Assembly: GCF_963966145.1 (NCBI RefSeq) | Contig: NC_091051.1 | Span: forward strand, 558,001-622,000 | Reading direction: 5' to 3' | Origin: Tenebrio molitor | Taxonomy: Eukaryota > Arthropoda > Insecta > Coleoptera > Tenebrionidae | DNA length: 64,000 bases | Notes under the pieces: generated by a model | What the model was told of the DNA's origin: nothing | The model's input: the letters and a program-made list of their open reading frames with translations, nothing else | The model's database searches: none | Made by a program: the position numbers and the translations under genes | Shown: piece after piece, positions 1-13,300 of the stretch | Layout of the letters: each line of letters opens with the position of its first letter | Position numbering within the stretch: the stretch's first letter is position 1

Positions 1-3000
1 CAAAAATGCCTCACTCTTTCAACCCCTCCCACTAAATATGTTTAACTGTTGTTTTTTTTTTGCGATTATACGACGGGTCATCTACAAGAGACCTCAATTA
101 ATTATACGCGGCACACGACGAGGTCATCTCCGTCCCTTGCAGTCGGTATGTCGAGAATCCATTTCTAGACAGAGCCCTCGCCACAATATACTCCAATTAA
201 GCACAATAAGAGAATAATTAGTTTGATTAACTACAATTAAAGCATCCCGACGTCATGTCACAACAGGTCGCATCTGTGGTGCGTGGGAACGGAAAAAACA
301 TGACGTACGCTGCAGACGCAAATAAAATTTCGAACACGTCGCGGTGCACCGCCGAGCTGCACCTCACACGGCACACGAATCTGTTGTTGCTGCTTCAACA
401 GATGCCGTCGGTGTCCGATCGATTTTTCCCGTCGCCCTTGTAAAATTACGCATTTGTTAGAAGAACCCTCCGTAATTAAGAGCACGTCAAGAGGGTGACC
501 GAATGGGGCTGCAACGTGATACGGCAGGGGTTGCATTTGTTCACCTGTTCGGTGAATCATCGGCCGATCTTCCACTATTTCAATTTACATTTATGAGAGA
601 GTGGGTGTTGTGGCGGGGTAATTTTCATTAACCGTTCAAGTGTTTCCGCCGGGATTACCTATCAATTATCATCGTAATTGCTGATTAAAGGCAAATAATT
701 CAAATTCGAGCTGGCGGGGATCGAGCAACGGTGACGTCATTGGGACTTGTGGAAATGCGGATTTTGCAAATCGACGTGCCGCCGTTTTTGATTCAAATTG
801 AAGATTATCAAAAACAAGCTTAATATTGACGCATAAATCTGTAGAGGATCGATACAAGTGAGTCGTCTCGTGTAGGTTGATTCGACACGTTAATTCAACC
901 AAAGTATAAAAATGGTAGTAAATCAACTGAAATGTAACTAGGGGGCGAAGCCTAGTTAAAAAACACTCGGAAATATTTATGGGGCCAATTGGAGCGAGAT
1001 TTGTCGGTGAAGCTTAATTAGGGGCGGTTATAACAACATAAATAATGAGGCCCCTCTGACGCCGATATAATAGAGATAGATAGTGCATTTTAAGAAATGT
1101 AACAATGTAATTGCGCCGACGTTAGGCGTAAATCACGTTTCATTGTGCCCCAACGTCTTATAAGAGGGTTCGAGTTAAGAGATTGTCGGATCTAGCAGAT
1201 ATTCTAGTTTGTCGATTCTTCGAGGAGTAGGTACAACGTTAAGCCATCCGTGGCGAACGAGAGTGTATATTCGAGGGTGCAATGCTTCATCCTTTCATAT
1301 TACGCGAGTTGATAATGGCCGACTATGATGCGAAAAAATTCCATTTATCAAAGCGTCGTAATGAAGGGGATCAAAGGTGTAGGTTTGCGATCGATGCGAA
1401 TAAGAATACGCTCCTTGCGCCATTTCCTGCAGGTGTCAGTGTGTACGGCCCCGCATCCAATCAGGCGTCCGGCTGTTAATCTCCTAGACGTGTCTTGTCT
1501 CTGGCCGAGGAGCGACCAAGGTGATGCGATGTAATTTAGTCAGCAATCTGTAGCGGTAATATATTTTCTCATTCCGGCGACCTGAGCAACTCGGCGGCGG
1601 CAACTCGGGGCCTCCGCTATTTACTGCCACGAGTTCGAGTTCTGACGTGACGTATTCATACTCATTACTCGACGTTTCACCGCCGCCTATCGCGCCCCTG
1701 CTATATTACTATGCCCCGAGGAAGGGTTACACTGAATTTACAACTTGCAACTTTGCAGGATTGCGCTTTTTCCCTCGGCCCCCACGGCTTCCGTCTTCCG
1801 AGAGAAATTCTAATTTTTACTCGAACTTTCATCATTTCCACACTTTCCACGACTGTTTGCGACCATTTATATCCGGTATCGCGTTTATTTTCATTAGCTC
1901 GATCCCGCTCTAGAAAAATCGCTACCGATAAAGCCCACTCAATAAGAAAACGTGCCACCCAGAAGCCGTGCAACAGAAATGCGATTAGATAACACGCATA
2001 TTGTGACAACGACGATGCCAAGGCCTATTTCTTCATGATCGAAAATCAAGTAAGCGCTTTTTATCTACGAACTTTCAGTGATTTGCCGCACGCGCTCACA
2101 TGGCATTCGGGCCGGATTTCTAAAACAAATTTCATCTATTATCAATTCACTTTGATTGTGACTGCAACGAAAATAGTATATTTCAAACCAAGGTAAGAAA
2201 GTGGTTTCTTGCAGACCGCAGGCAAAGATTATAAACCGAGTCGTAGACGAGGTTTGTAAGTGCCTAAGGTCTGCAAGGACACTTTCTTAACAAGGTTTGA
2301 ATACAATTTTTTTCCCTACCGGCACAACTTTGTTGAAAAAAGTAAAAAAAAATCGTTATATTCGTGATTAAAACGAAAATTTTGAGAATTGAATAGTAGC
2401 CTGTGTTATTTGTTTAATTAACTTGTCATCGCATTTGAAGATTTGAGGTTTGTTCGAAAATTTGATATAAACAGGGTAAAGTAATCTACCTACCTAGCTT
2501 ATCTGTTTATTTTCCAGATTATATGATTGACCTACCAACTTACTTCATTGAATTGGCTTTCATTTATCAATAACTTATTTCACTTTTGACACTTTTGACA
2601 TTTGTATTTTGGTACAGTTTTACCATAAACATTTCATGATTAACTTTCTTACCTTAGCGAGAAAGTTGAATTTTCTCACCTCAAATGAGGTATCCACAGC
2701 CTACATTCCTAACCGGTAGGGAGAAAAAATAGTAAAAACATGACAATGGTAGTAAAGTAATGATTTCAATGTATTTATCAAAATTAATAACGGAAATCAA
2801 TATTTGAAGTAGGAGAAACTAAAAACGTCTGTTTAATTCTGTGATCACATCTATTGAAAAGTGGGGTTATATCCAGGCACAGATCACAAACATGTTTAGA
2901 AAAATGTTTTATAGGAGATTAAAAGGCAGAACGCATCAAACCACAGCACTTACTAACCAAAATGTACAACAAAAAAGCACAAATAGAGTTAACTTTATTG

Positions 3001-3960
3001 GTGATGTTCGTCTTTGTGAGTTGTTTTCCGTTGGCTTCAATAAAATGTCTCGAAACAAGTCAATATTAACCGTTTGGTCTCAACTTTGAGAAGACGACGT
3101 GGCATTTCCTTTTTGAATTCTGAAATTTCGTACCAACACTCAATTTTATAGATACGCGCACAAAGTCTACGTCGAAAAACGTTTGCGCAAGTCGTTCTCC
3201 GTTTTGCTTGACGTTTCTGCCAAAATGGCACCTCCGAGAGTTGCCAACTGCGACTGGATTTAGTGTTATCTAAAATTCCCTATCAATAACCTAGCAACTG
3301 AAAAGTTACTAGGGACTTGTTACAATCAAAATGAATCAACTTCGTTATCTAACGAAATTCCGACTGTTTTATTAAATATGTAATAACAGTCGTATTTTGT
3401 AAATGAACAAATCGATACTTGAAAATTTAAATATGTAATTCCTTTCCTTTCTGAATATTAAAATTTGATGTCTCAATTTCGACGAAATAAATGATAAATA
3501 CCGCCTGTGTTGTTTTCAAATTTAAAATGTATCTTGTTTATGTTCAAGATAAAGTTAAAGACAGAAAACAAGTTTTTATTTCTCGTTTCTTTTTTGACAG
3601 AAAATAAATTCACTGACAGGTACGACGATATCCAAGATGTAAACAGTGAAAAAATTACTATTACTACTCTGAGCGCAACAAAGGACCTATGACGGCGGTT
3701 TGGGAGAGGGGGGAGGGGCTATTTGTCTGTTTCTGGACGACATCGCTCGATCGCCCCCTTTTGCCAGGATTTTGTCCCATTCCGCCGTCTCTTGCAAATG
3801 TGTGAGTTTTTCGTGGGTCCCGGAGCGGTTGTCCCGGTGGCTGTGTCGCGACTCCGGTGACTCCGGTGCCACCTGTACTCCGTTCCGGGTGCGCGCGCCT
3901 GTGCGGGGCGTGTAGGGTGTCCCACACAGAGGGTCGATCATCAGTATTCGCGCAATGCTC
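1..3960. other. Region upstream of TMTC2
   Basis: I see no gene here. Open frames are short and show no recognisable domains. One hairpin-ended repeat (2182-2729) is listed separately. Sequence from about 3.7 kb on becomes GC-rich as it nears the promoter. Confidence 0.5.
2182..2729. mobile_element. Hairpin-ended repeat, copy 1
   Basis: 2182-2301 is one large snap-back: arm TTCAAACCAAGGTAAGAAAG pairs with the segment ending TTAACAAGGTTTGAA, with inner palindromes around GTCGTAGAC. Next comes a terminal repeat TTTTTTTCCCTACCGG (2307-2322), mirrored by CCGGTAGGGAGAAAAAA at 2713-2729. Just inside the right arm is a second palindrome (2642-2667, AACTTTCTTACC to GAGAAAGTT) that shares ACTTTCTTA with the big hairpin. 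No coding potential is visible inside. Confidence 0.6.
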
Positions 3961-3968
3961 GTCTCGAC

Positions 3969-4006
3969 TATATAACGGCGGCGTGTCGGTGGCGAGTCGC
4001 TCAGTT
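3969..4006 (+). promoter_or_regulatory. TMTC2 core promoter: TATA box and initiator
   Basis: TATATAA at 3969-3975 lies about 30 bases upstream of TCAGTT at 4001-4006, which matches the arthropod initiator. A start at the A at 4003 gives a 5' UTR of about 268 nt. The surrounding 3.7-4.36 kb is more GC-rich than its flanks. A possible 5' UTR intron runs from a CAG/GTGAAC donor at 4024 to a CTAAC branch-like site and TTTCAG ending at 4184; the donor is weak. Confidence 0.55.
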
Positions 4007-4253
4007 CCGTCTTGGTCCTCCAGGTGAACTCCACAGGTACCGCGTGGGCGCGCGTCGGGGGCGGCGCGCAATGCTCTCCCCGAAGAACGGGCCTTAGTGC
4101 CGCAAAAACCGCAGCAAAAACGAACTTTTTGCCGGTAATGTGCAAGCCTGGCACGGACGGTGTAAATGGTCTAACATATTTCAGCGCTTCGCCGAGATTA
4201 GCGTGGCCTCTCGCTGCGGACGCAACAAGTCTGAAGTCTTCGCCCACGGAGGG

Positions 4254-4262
4254 ATGTGCTGA
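4254..4262 (+). promoter_or_regulatory. Minimal upstream ORF (Met-Cys-stop)
   Basis: ATG TGC TGA ends eight bases before the TMTC2 start codon and is out of frame with it. It has G at -3 and T at +4, a weaker context than the main start. Such very short uORFs can lower translation of the downstream ORF; that effect here is inference. Confidence 0.4.
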
Positions 4263-4270
4263 CCCCCAGC

Positions 4271-4356
4271 ATGGATTATGTCAGCTCGCTCTGCTGCCTC
4301 CTAGCCTTCCTGCTCTACTACAACACGCTGGACGCCGGCTTCGTCTACGACGACCG
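4271..4356 (+). CDS. Tmtc2: TMTC2 coding exon 1
   Basis: Encodes residues 1-28 plus two bases of codon 29: the first membrane segment and the luminal VYDD motif. It ends in CGACCG followed by the donor GTGAGT, phase 2. The ATG sits in a good context (A at -3, G at +4). The next exon supplies the third base of an arginine codon, giving DDRRAI. Confidence 0.9.
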
Positions 4357-7300
4357 GTGAGTAACCCTTCCTCCCTGCTCTCTCTCTTAATTCTCACCCC
4401 TAATTCGATCATCCGAGCCGCTCTTACATGAAAGGAATCCGCCACGCGCCCGTCCCTTCTATCTCTATTTTCATAACGAGAATCCAAACCGTACTCCGGT
4501 CATAATTTTCCGGACAATAAGGCTAAATGGAGTTTTGCTGATACAAAGACGCCGGAAAATCGAAGCGGGTTATATACACTGGCGCTCAAGGAAAATACGC
4601 CCGTTCACTTCGGTAGTGTGAATTTAGCACACACGAGAGAGACACACATTGTAAAAGCTTAATTTCCGTTGAATGAACGCCGCAGCTTAGTTCAGACGAA
4701 GCGCATTGACGTAAATCGAGAGTTCTGTTATGCAACGATACGCATAGTTGAATCGCATGAATATGAATGAGGAAATAATCACCAGAAAGCGACAAATCCC
4801 AAAAGAAAAAGTTCAAATTGCAAGAGTTTGTTCCTAAAAACTCCAATTTTACAAACCCCGGTTCCCAGTTTTCCAAATTCGTCAAAAATAGACGTCGAAA
4901 GAGATGTTTCAGTTAAAGCTTGGGTAAAAGTCAACCACTAGTTGCCCTAAAATGTATTAATCTGGCTTTTGTTGTATGACCATGACCACGAGTTTAGCTT
5001 ATCAGCATGCTATCAGGGTTAGAACGCAACTAGCGACAACTGTGAGTGACATCTATTTTGTTGCTGACTTTAAATCGATATTCACTAAAAAAATTGTCGT
5101 TAATAACGATTAATCAATGTTTGTTACATATACGAGTATTAGGCACAAGACCTGTTCGTAGCTGTTCCTAACCTATAAAAGTTGAAAATTTAACGACCAT
5201 TAACCGTTATTTTACGATATTTATACGTTGAAAGGATAACATCAAAATATTTTAGAAAATAATACATAATGGTTAAAGAGTCACAAATTAAAATAATATT
5301 AGTTCAAGTTTATAAGGATAAAATTTGGTTGAAAACCGGTTATCTTTTGCCGCAAAATACAGAGTGTCCCAGAACTCGCGGATCAAACTTAAAGTACGTT
5401 TTCCATGATGGTAATAAAGGTAAAAAATGTATAGAAAAATAGGGTGCAACAGCTTTTTAGTTATGAATTAATCAAATTGACCAATAGAGCTCGATCTAAT
5501 TTTTCCTTTACGAGAAAATTGAGTACCTTCCCTCAATTGCCAAGCAACGTGTATTTCGATGAATAATAAAATTATTTTCAATATTTATCTGGTCGACTTG
5601 TCGGAAGAGACGTCAAAAGTGACAGCTACTTTTGAAATAACCAAAAATGGGATAATTTCGCCAAAGACAAGCGAACAAATGTGTAGAATCTTCATCAGGG
5701 AACGCAAGAAGTTTCTTCTTCCGGTAATGAATGAAATACCTTATGGTTGTATAATGAATAACATTACTGATAATAATGTATAATATTTATATGATATGTA
5801 AACTAAATTTTAAACAAATAAAAAACTTCTTCAAGTCCTAAGCTTTTGGCCACAGTTCCCAAAACACTAGCAGCATTTCCTATGGTTTGTTATTATGAGT
5901 GAAAATTTCCAGAGCAATTGTAACCTTGAGGGGTATGGGAAATTGACGGGAGGGGTATGATGAATTGAATCTTTGTTGATGGAAGGTAAAATGGCGACGT
6001 AGCGTCAAGTGGGTAATATTACGACCTTAAAAATTTTAGTAAAAAGTGAAACATGCAGGGCCTGTGAAATGACTCGGAATCAAAAGAAATTTATCCTGAC
6101 TCCTGTGCATACACTCTGCATCTGCAACGTAGGTGTTAGCGCAGCTACACGAGCGGGACGAGTCATCGTCGAAATGAAAGAAAAGACTTTTAGGAACATT
6201 CTTGACATTGCAAAAAGCTGTAGGTTTTGAACAACAGATTAAGCACAGTGGCAGTTCTGAAAGAAAGAAGACAAAACTGGATTGAACTAATCTATTTATT
6301 TTAGCATCATTATTAGTAAAAATTTAAGATCAAATTTTATAACTTAAACGATGTAGAATGCAAGAAATGAAATAAAAAACATGCAAAATAAAAACAATAA
6401 TTTATAACAAGTGTTCAAAATAACCACCTTTCATCTGAAGGAATAGAATATTAAATTTTCCCTTGCCAGTCTAAGCATATTAGGAATAACAGTACCCAGT
6501 GCTTCGTGAATTTGGTCATTTAGTTCTTCTAAAATATTGACAGGTTCGCGGTAAGTATAGTTCTTCAAATATGCTTCTTCTACCGTCGTCATCAAAGGAG
6601 TGAAGAACAGCATCTTCACTCTCTGGCGTTCTAACTTCTCGCGGGGGACCACTAATTTCTTGTCATGTAGGCACCAAGGACCCAGTGTATCGAGCACGAT
6701 CCACCAACTTAGAAATACGTTATGGCAAACGTCGTGGAAAACGTATTGCATATTCTCTTGCATCCTCACGTGCATTACACCCGCACTCTCCATAAAGTAT
6801 AAGCATTTCGGCATACTCTGCAGCTGTATACATGATTTCAATACAAGTTTGACAATTTAGAATTAAATGATAACTTGACGTTGTCAAAATCTTCACAGTT
6901 GCCCAAACATTTACTGGAAATTCTTACTAGAATTATGTTGCTAGGTAATTCAAACTGTTGGTTAAATTTACCTGAAATTCATATTAACAGCGTCCTTCTG
7001 ATTGGTCAACTTTAATTTTTCATTACAAATAAATCGATTATACCCTGTAGTTTTTTTAAACGCTATTGCTTTCAGTTATCACCAAGGAAAACGCACTCTA
7101 AGTTTGATCCGCGAGTTCTGGGACACCTGTATAATGGTCAAACAGTGGTGCGTCACAAAGTAAAATAATATTAGTTCAAGTTTTTAATAACCATTAATCA
7201 ACGTCTTGTCTCGTTATTAGGTTATGTAAAATTTTACAACTTTGTTTTATCCACTGATCTGATTTATACTTTCAGTTGAATTTAACAAAAAAAAATTGAA

Positions 7301-10300
7301 CGTATCCTACATTATTTCTACGTTTAACGTAGGTATAACAAATAAAAATTGAAAAATGATAATTATTCCTTCCAACAAGTGCAAATCATGACAGAATGTA
7401 GTTGTAAATCAACCACCAAAATTTTTGAGTGATCATATTTACAAATTTATCCCATCGGCATATTGTACACGACAGCTGTAAATGGTATTCATTTTATTAT
7501 GAGGCTTTGTATTAATGAACATTTATTAAGTGCATTATGCAACAGAGAATCATCCATAGATTTTGATTTGGGGATATTTAAGTTTAAAAATTTTAACATG
7601 CTGATTCATTTGGTTGCAATTTATACAGCAGACTGGTGGTAATTTTACAATGGTGCATTATTAATACAGCACCAAATTAATGGTTGTAAATTGAAATACA
7701 TTAAACGTATAATGGAAGTTGATTTTATGTGATGAAGAAAACAGGTACGCAGCTTGTTGATAATGTCAAAGTTGGAGCAAATCGCAGTTGGGCCCATTCT
7801 AATTGCGTTAATTGTCTAAAATCGAAGTCGTGCGGCCGCCCACCAACAAGAAGAAAATCTGCCGCCCCCGGCACGGCAAATCGCCCCGAACGGTCAATTG
7901 ATCGGCTTATGGTCCGCGTTGCGGTCTTGAAATCTTCATGTTTCATCCGAGCTCCTCCACTAAAACACAGCCGGAATCGGCATCCGGAACCGTCCCGGAA
8001 TTTTTAGGGCGCGCGTTCGATCGAAGTCGGCCGTTAATATTCGCGCGGACAATTCGAAAAATCGTTTAAGGGGTTTCCCCCCCGAACGACAGACGCACTT
8101 TGTACGTGTTATGATTCTGAAACGGAGCCGTTCAATTAAATTCTGTTGGCATCGTTTGCGACCGACAACGGGCGTGTATACACGCTGTGTTATTGCCGCC
8201 GCCCCTTTATGAACCCCTTTTCATTCGCAGGAGCGGCCTTTGAGACGTCGCTCTACAACTAGGAGCCTCTGCGATACTGCGGCCGCCCCTTTGTATAATG
8301 ATAATCTCTGTCTCCCCGAACGGCACTACCTTATTTCGTCACTAAATATAATCCGACTTCTTAGCGGCGATGTGGCGCAGATGGCGGCCCCCATTCGAGC
8401 ACGACGATAAAATCTGAATTCAATGGGACAAGTGGAACTGACGGCTGGATTCCGTGACGTGTGGCGGCTGTCTATACACGGGAAATTTAAAATAAGCTCG
8501 TGCTATTGGCTCCTTTGAATCCGGATTCAATCGGGCCATCTGATTCCGCGGACGATTTTACGAGATTTTCTTTAAAAACCGACGCCTCGATGGTGCGAAC
8601 AGGTCACGGCCGAACCCGAACTCCGCACCGGATGGCTTGCCACGACGATACAAACATCCAAAAAGATTTTATTGCAAATCTAGACCCCATCTTTATCTTA
8701 ACCCACCGTGAAATATCAGATATCGCAAGTCAAATAGAGAGAAAGCTAAACAAATTCTGCCGAAAAACGACAACGTTAATTTTTTCCAAAAGAATATAAA
8801 AGCTACAAAAAATATCCCACCGAAGAGTTCATGTTTAAGTTGTTTTTAAGAGTTATCGAGCCCCCAAGTTTGAGGTGTTATTGAGTTTTTTGGGTTGATA
8901 TTATGCTTCTAAACCGTTGATAGTTTGGCAGTTTCGATTATTAAGTTTAAGGTGTTGAAAGTTGTCGACTCCGGTTGCGGTTGTGTTTATTTGACCGATC
9001 CAAAAGTGCCGCCATGAAATCGTCAATTCGTCGGTTGAATTCACCCCGGATCGTCCTCCTAATTATTGTTTGTTCGACGTCCGCAGATTTATCGCGGAAA
9101 CTTCGTTCCAGTTTTCCACTATCGCATAAAATTAACCAACCGGAATGGCCTCCTGTCGAAAAACTACAAAAGAAAAACCAAACTATCCAATTGATGAGCC
9201 GGCTCTTCGACATTATTCGATGTTTAAGGTCGGTCGAAGCGGTGCACGCCACTCGAGCACTCCACCTCTTCTTCCCAACAGGATTCGAGCAAATTGCGTT
9301 ATCTTTCGGCCGAAATTGCGGCAATATGTTCATTTCAAATTATGATTTATGCACTCGTGCAGACTACTCTAACGATCATCCTTTCATCGCCTGAAAATTT
9401 CCCCGAGAACCATTTATCTTCGGTTTTAATTAACTTCCGGATTTTGTTTCGCTGCAAAAAAAATGACAAAGTCGGGGGATAGGCGATCGTTGCTAGGTGC
9501 GCCGGATTTCAATTAGGATGCACGGAAGGTGCCGCTGTTGTCTTTTTCCATCCTTATTAGAAAGGGTTTAATCGTTTTAATAACCCCGGAGCTTCCAGTT
9601 GGATTTGCGGATTTTCCGATGCGACTGTCGAATCACTTTTCCTAATGGAGGAAAATATTTTATGTGAGCCGTAAGGAAATGACCGTAATCGCTATTCGAT
9701 GAATTAATATGTACATCACGTACACTAAAATTAATCGCTCCGACATAAAATTTCCATTTTATTTGTCCGTTTGATGGGGAAAATCCATTTAGTAAACGTT
9801 CTCGGCGGTGAAGAACCAATTAAATTAGATAACCCTAGCCTGCAACCTGAAACCCGAAACATTATCCATTACGGCGATTCTTGCCTAGATAAGCCGAATA
9901 CGCATCACAAAAATGTCAAAGCTTTTACGCGAGGATTCGTTGCCGTTATCCTTAATTGCCGCCCGAAGGACTGTTGACAAACTCGAATAATTACAACATA
10001 TTTTTTTGATCGGTTCACCACTCATCTGGGAGGTATTAGATCTGCCTTTACGATGAAACATCGACACGAAAATACTACAGGGTGTAACAGAAACAGGTGC
10101 ATTAATTTTAACTGGTAATAGAACTCGTCAGAAGGAACAACTTTTCTATCTACCATTTTTCCGAAAAACGATGATTAATTCCAAAAAAAATTGGAGAGAT
10201 TTTTCACTAAAATAGCCGTACGCCACTAAATACTGCAATGGCTAATTGAGATCACCGCTAATATGAAATGATCCAGAAAACGTGTTTTAACGCCGAAATC

Positions 10301-13300
10301 GAAATCAAACAAATCTACCCGTATAGCAAAAAATACATTTCGTAAAAATGTGGTTGTTTTTCGGTAGCTTAGTTTTGGAGATATGAACGGTTTTAGGAAA
10401 ATCTTTCCTACTTTTTTAAGCCATTACGCAACGTTTTTCGCCAAAATAGCGGTGAGAAAAGTTGTTCCTTCTGATAAGTTCTATTACCAGTTAAAATTAA
10501 TGCACTTTTTTCTGTTACACCCTGTACATCATAGACGACAAAAAAATGAAAAAACATTGCATTTCGACTCGTGTGCAGGAAATAGTTATTTACGTATAGA
10601 GGACCGAAAGATTAACTTTACACCCGCGGACGAAGGCCTTTTTTCGTCCAAGGGCGTAAAGGTCTTTCGGCCTGAGGTACGTACAACGTTTTACGCACAA
10701 CTGCCCATCAATGTTAATAACAAATTTTAAATTTAAAAAGACCAGCCAGCGAATATAATCAAAACATCTAGGTTGTCTCTGTAAACAAATAACGGTCGGT
10801 AATAAATAAACAAATTCTCCAATAGTTATAAATGTATTATACAAACATTATTTTCCCATTTGCGGACTTTTCGCTTTGGTTTAAAGCCCGCCGGGCCTAT
10901 AAAGTTACTTTACCGCTCGCCAGATGTAAAATTGAAGTTTCGTTCGAAGATGTAAACCAACTTTTCTAATACAGTTGTGCGTAAACAATATAAAATATCG
11001 ATTGACCTGAGGCATGAATTTTCCGATGAACTTTTGAACGTACAAATTACCCTGTTTCCAGTTGCTCGTTACAACATTATTTCAACTGTGTTAAATGTAA
11101 AACTGTCCTCGATCGATACGTCAAGTGCTTCGGTTCTTGTCTGTGTACAGTTAAATAAAATGGGTTATTTTTGTATACGTTCTGGCAGAGACTATTAATA
11201 AGGTCCGTCGAAACAAAACAAGTATCGTTGATTCACCGGAGTGACCCAAATCCGGAGGAAAATAATTTGTAAAATATGTCTGCGGCATCTCCGGTCGTTT
11301 AAGAACTCGTCGAAACAATCAAAAGACAAATTAAAGAAATTAGAAAAATTTGCATATAAATTGAGTGATTTTGTGCGGTTAGTCGTCCGCCGTCGCCAAA
11401 CAAAGCCCATTCGGAGGCAATTTTTTTGACGGACGTTTCTCCTAATAAAAAATTCCCTTTCAACCCTCGTCACTTGTAGCTTCTTGTCTAGTCGATTTCC
11501 GCTTCGGGTCATGATGCCACCGAGGTCATTCGGACATTGTTTTCGACATGCACAACCTGCACGTAACATCGACAGGAACAACAGTCTGTCATTAATGTCG
11601 CGCATGTAATGGCGGTCGCAGCCCATATTTCATTGCGTGTCACAATGTAGCAATAACGAATGTCGTTTCAATTAGAACCAGTTAACCGCCGCACATTGAT
11701 CTACAACCAATTAAATTTTAATCCGACTGATGGATGTCCTTTGCAGCCGCGCGATCCTCAGCAACCCCGACCTGCTGCCGAAGACCCCATGGAGTCGCCT
11801 CCTCGAGGACGACTTCTGGGGAACCCCCTTGAGCGACAGCGGCTCTCACGGCTCCTACCGCCCCCTCTGCGTGCTGACCTTCCGTCTCAACTACCTCCTG
11901 GGGGGCTTCCAGCCGTGGGGCTACCACCTGGTCAACGTGCTCCTGCACTGTTTGGCCACGGCTCTCTTGGTCAAACTGGCCCGTCAAGTTCTTCCAAAAT
12001 CGAAGTCTTCGATCGGACCCGCCATCACCGGACTGGTCTTCGCCACCCATCCTGTGCACACGGAAGCTGTGGCGGGGGTGGTAGGCAGGGCGGATTTGGC
12101 CGCCTGCAATTTTTATCTCCTCGCGTTCTTGGCCTACGTCACCCACACGAAACACAGAGACTCGCTTTGTTGTCACCGGTGCAACAATAATAAAACCCAA
12201 GCCAACAAAGAGGACAATATGAAGCAGCTGAGGACTTTGAAATATCACAAGTTCGTCTACAGTCTACAGAAGAATGTGACCAGTTGCAACTGGCCCAAGA
12301 GAATTGGAAGGGAGGTGGTACACAGTGAAGTCTGCGGTAAGAGCGTCTTCCTGATGGGGGCGGCGGACAAGCAGACGTGCTGTTGGGGGAGTCTGGCCAA
12401 GCAGTGGATATATCTGGGACTGTGTGTTGTACTGGCGTTGGCGGCGATGCTCAGCAAAGAGACCGGCGTTACAGTGCTGGGCTTTTGCATGGTCTACGAC
12501 TTTATCTACTGTTCCTCACTCAAGAAGGCAAGTATTGCTGCATGTTTTATTTTTTATGTAAAAATGGTGGAGGCGCCGGGTTAAATAATTTATTTCCAAT
12601 ATTTAACTAGATTGTGGATGGTAGTGTAGTGGTAATAAATGAGTGTCTTTGTTATAGTCGATTAAATTTTAATCTGTGATAAAGCGACTTTTGCGCGCCC
12701 TACTTTTTTATCTACCTCCATAGTGCTCAGTTAGGAAAGTTGGAAAATCCCTCGCGAATTGATTGGCTTTACGTATCGAAGTTGAAGTGCTTTACCTTCG
12801 AGTTTCGAGTGGCGAAAATGAATTGATTTTCTTCGGTAACTCGCTCCAACTTACTAATCTTCATAATAACTCAGATTTGTGTAGTAGAGGGTGGTTCTCG
12901 TCGATAATTTGTCGAACTGCACGGCTCCGGGTATTAAATTTTTAACCATTTCGCTCACGGAACGGCCATTGATCCTCGCTCTTCGATGGAGAAGAGTCGC
13001 AATAAACCTAGAGGGGTGCACACCTCCCCGCGGTACGTGTTAATGTGTCACGTTCGACCCTTGCGCGCCCTATCTCCTCTTGTCGTCCGGTCGTCTGCTT
13101 TCCCAAGATTGGAAAACTTCGCACCAGATATATGGCGTTGCAAATGCGGACTTCCACCCGCAACCGACACTAAAAACAAACCCGGGCCATCCGACTTCGT
13201 TAGGGCCTAATGGAAACCGGCCCTTCGAACGAAAAACGAACGCGACGACGTGCACTCGAAAAACGGAAAATCACAGTCTTTCACGCTGGAAACCTGACAC

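Larger units (their letters stand above)
4357..11746 (+). other. TMTC2 intron 1
   Basis: A 7.4-kb GT-AG intron (GTGAGT to TTTGCAG). It holds the mariner-like element 5358-7131 and the MITE 10076-10526. The rest is non-coding; I recognise no exon or RNA gene. Confidence 0.8.

Noticed and set aside
255..575. Open frames near the left end (62 and 105 residues)
   Set aside because: Opposite-strand frames overlap each other and neither shows a recognisable motif or splice signals.
3664..4247. Long minus-strand open frames over the TMTC2 promoter and 5' UTR
   Set aside because: They overlap each other in several frames, have low-complexity Arg/Pro/Thr composition typical of GC-rich non-coding DNA, and show no domain.
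11718..12248. 176-residue open frames on both strands over TMTC2 exon 2
   Set aside because: Shadows of the real coding frame, which alone gives conserved TMTC motifs.
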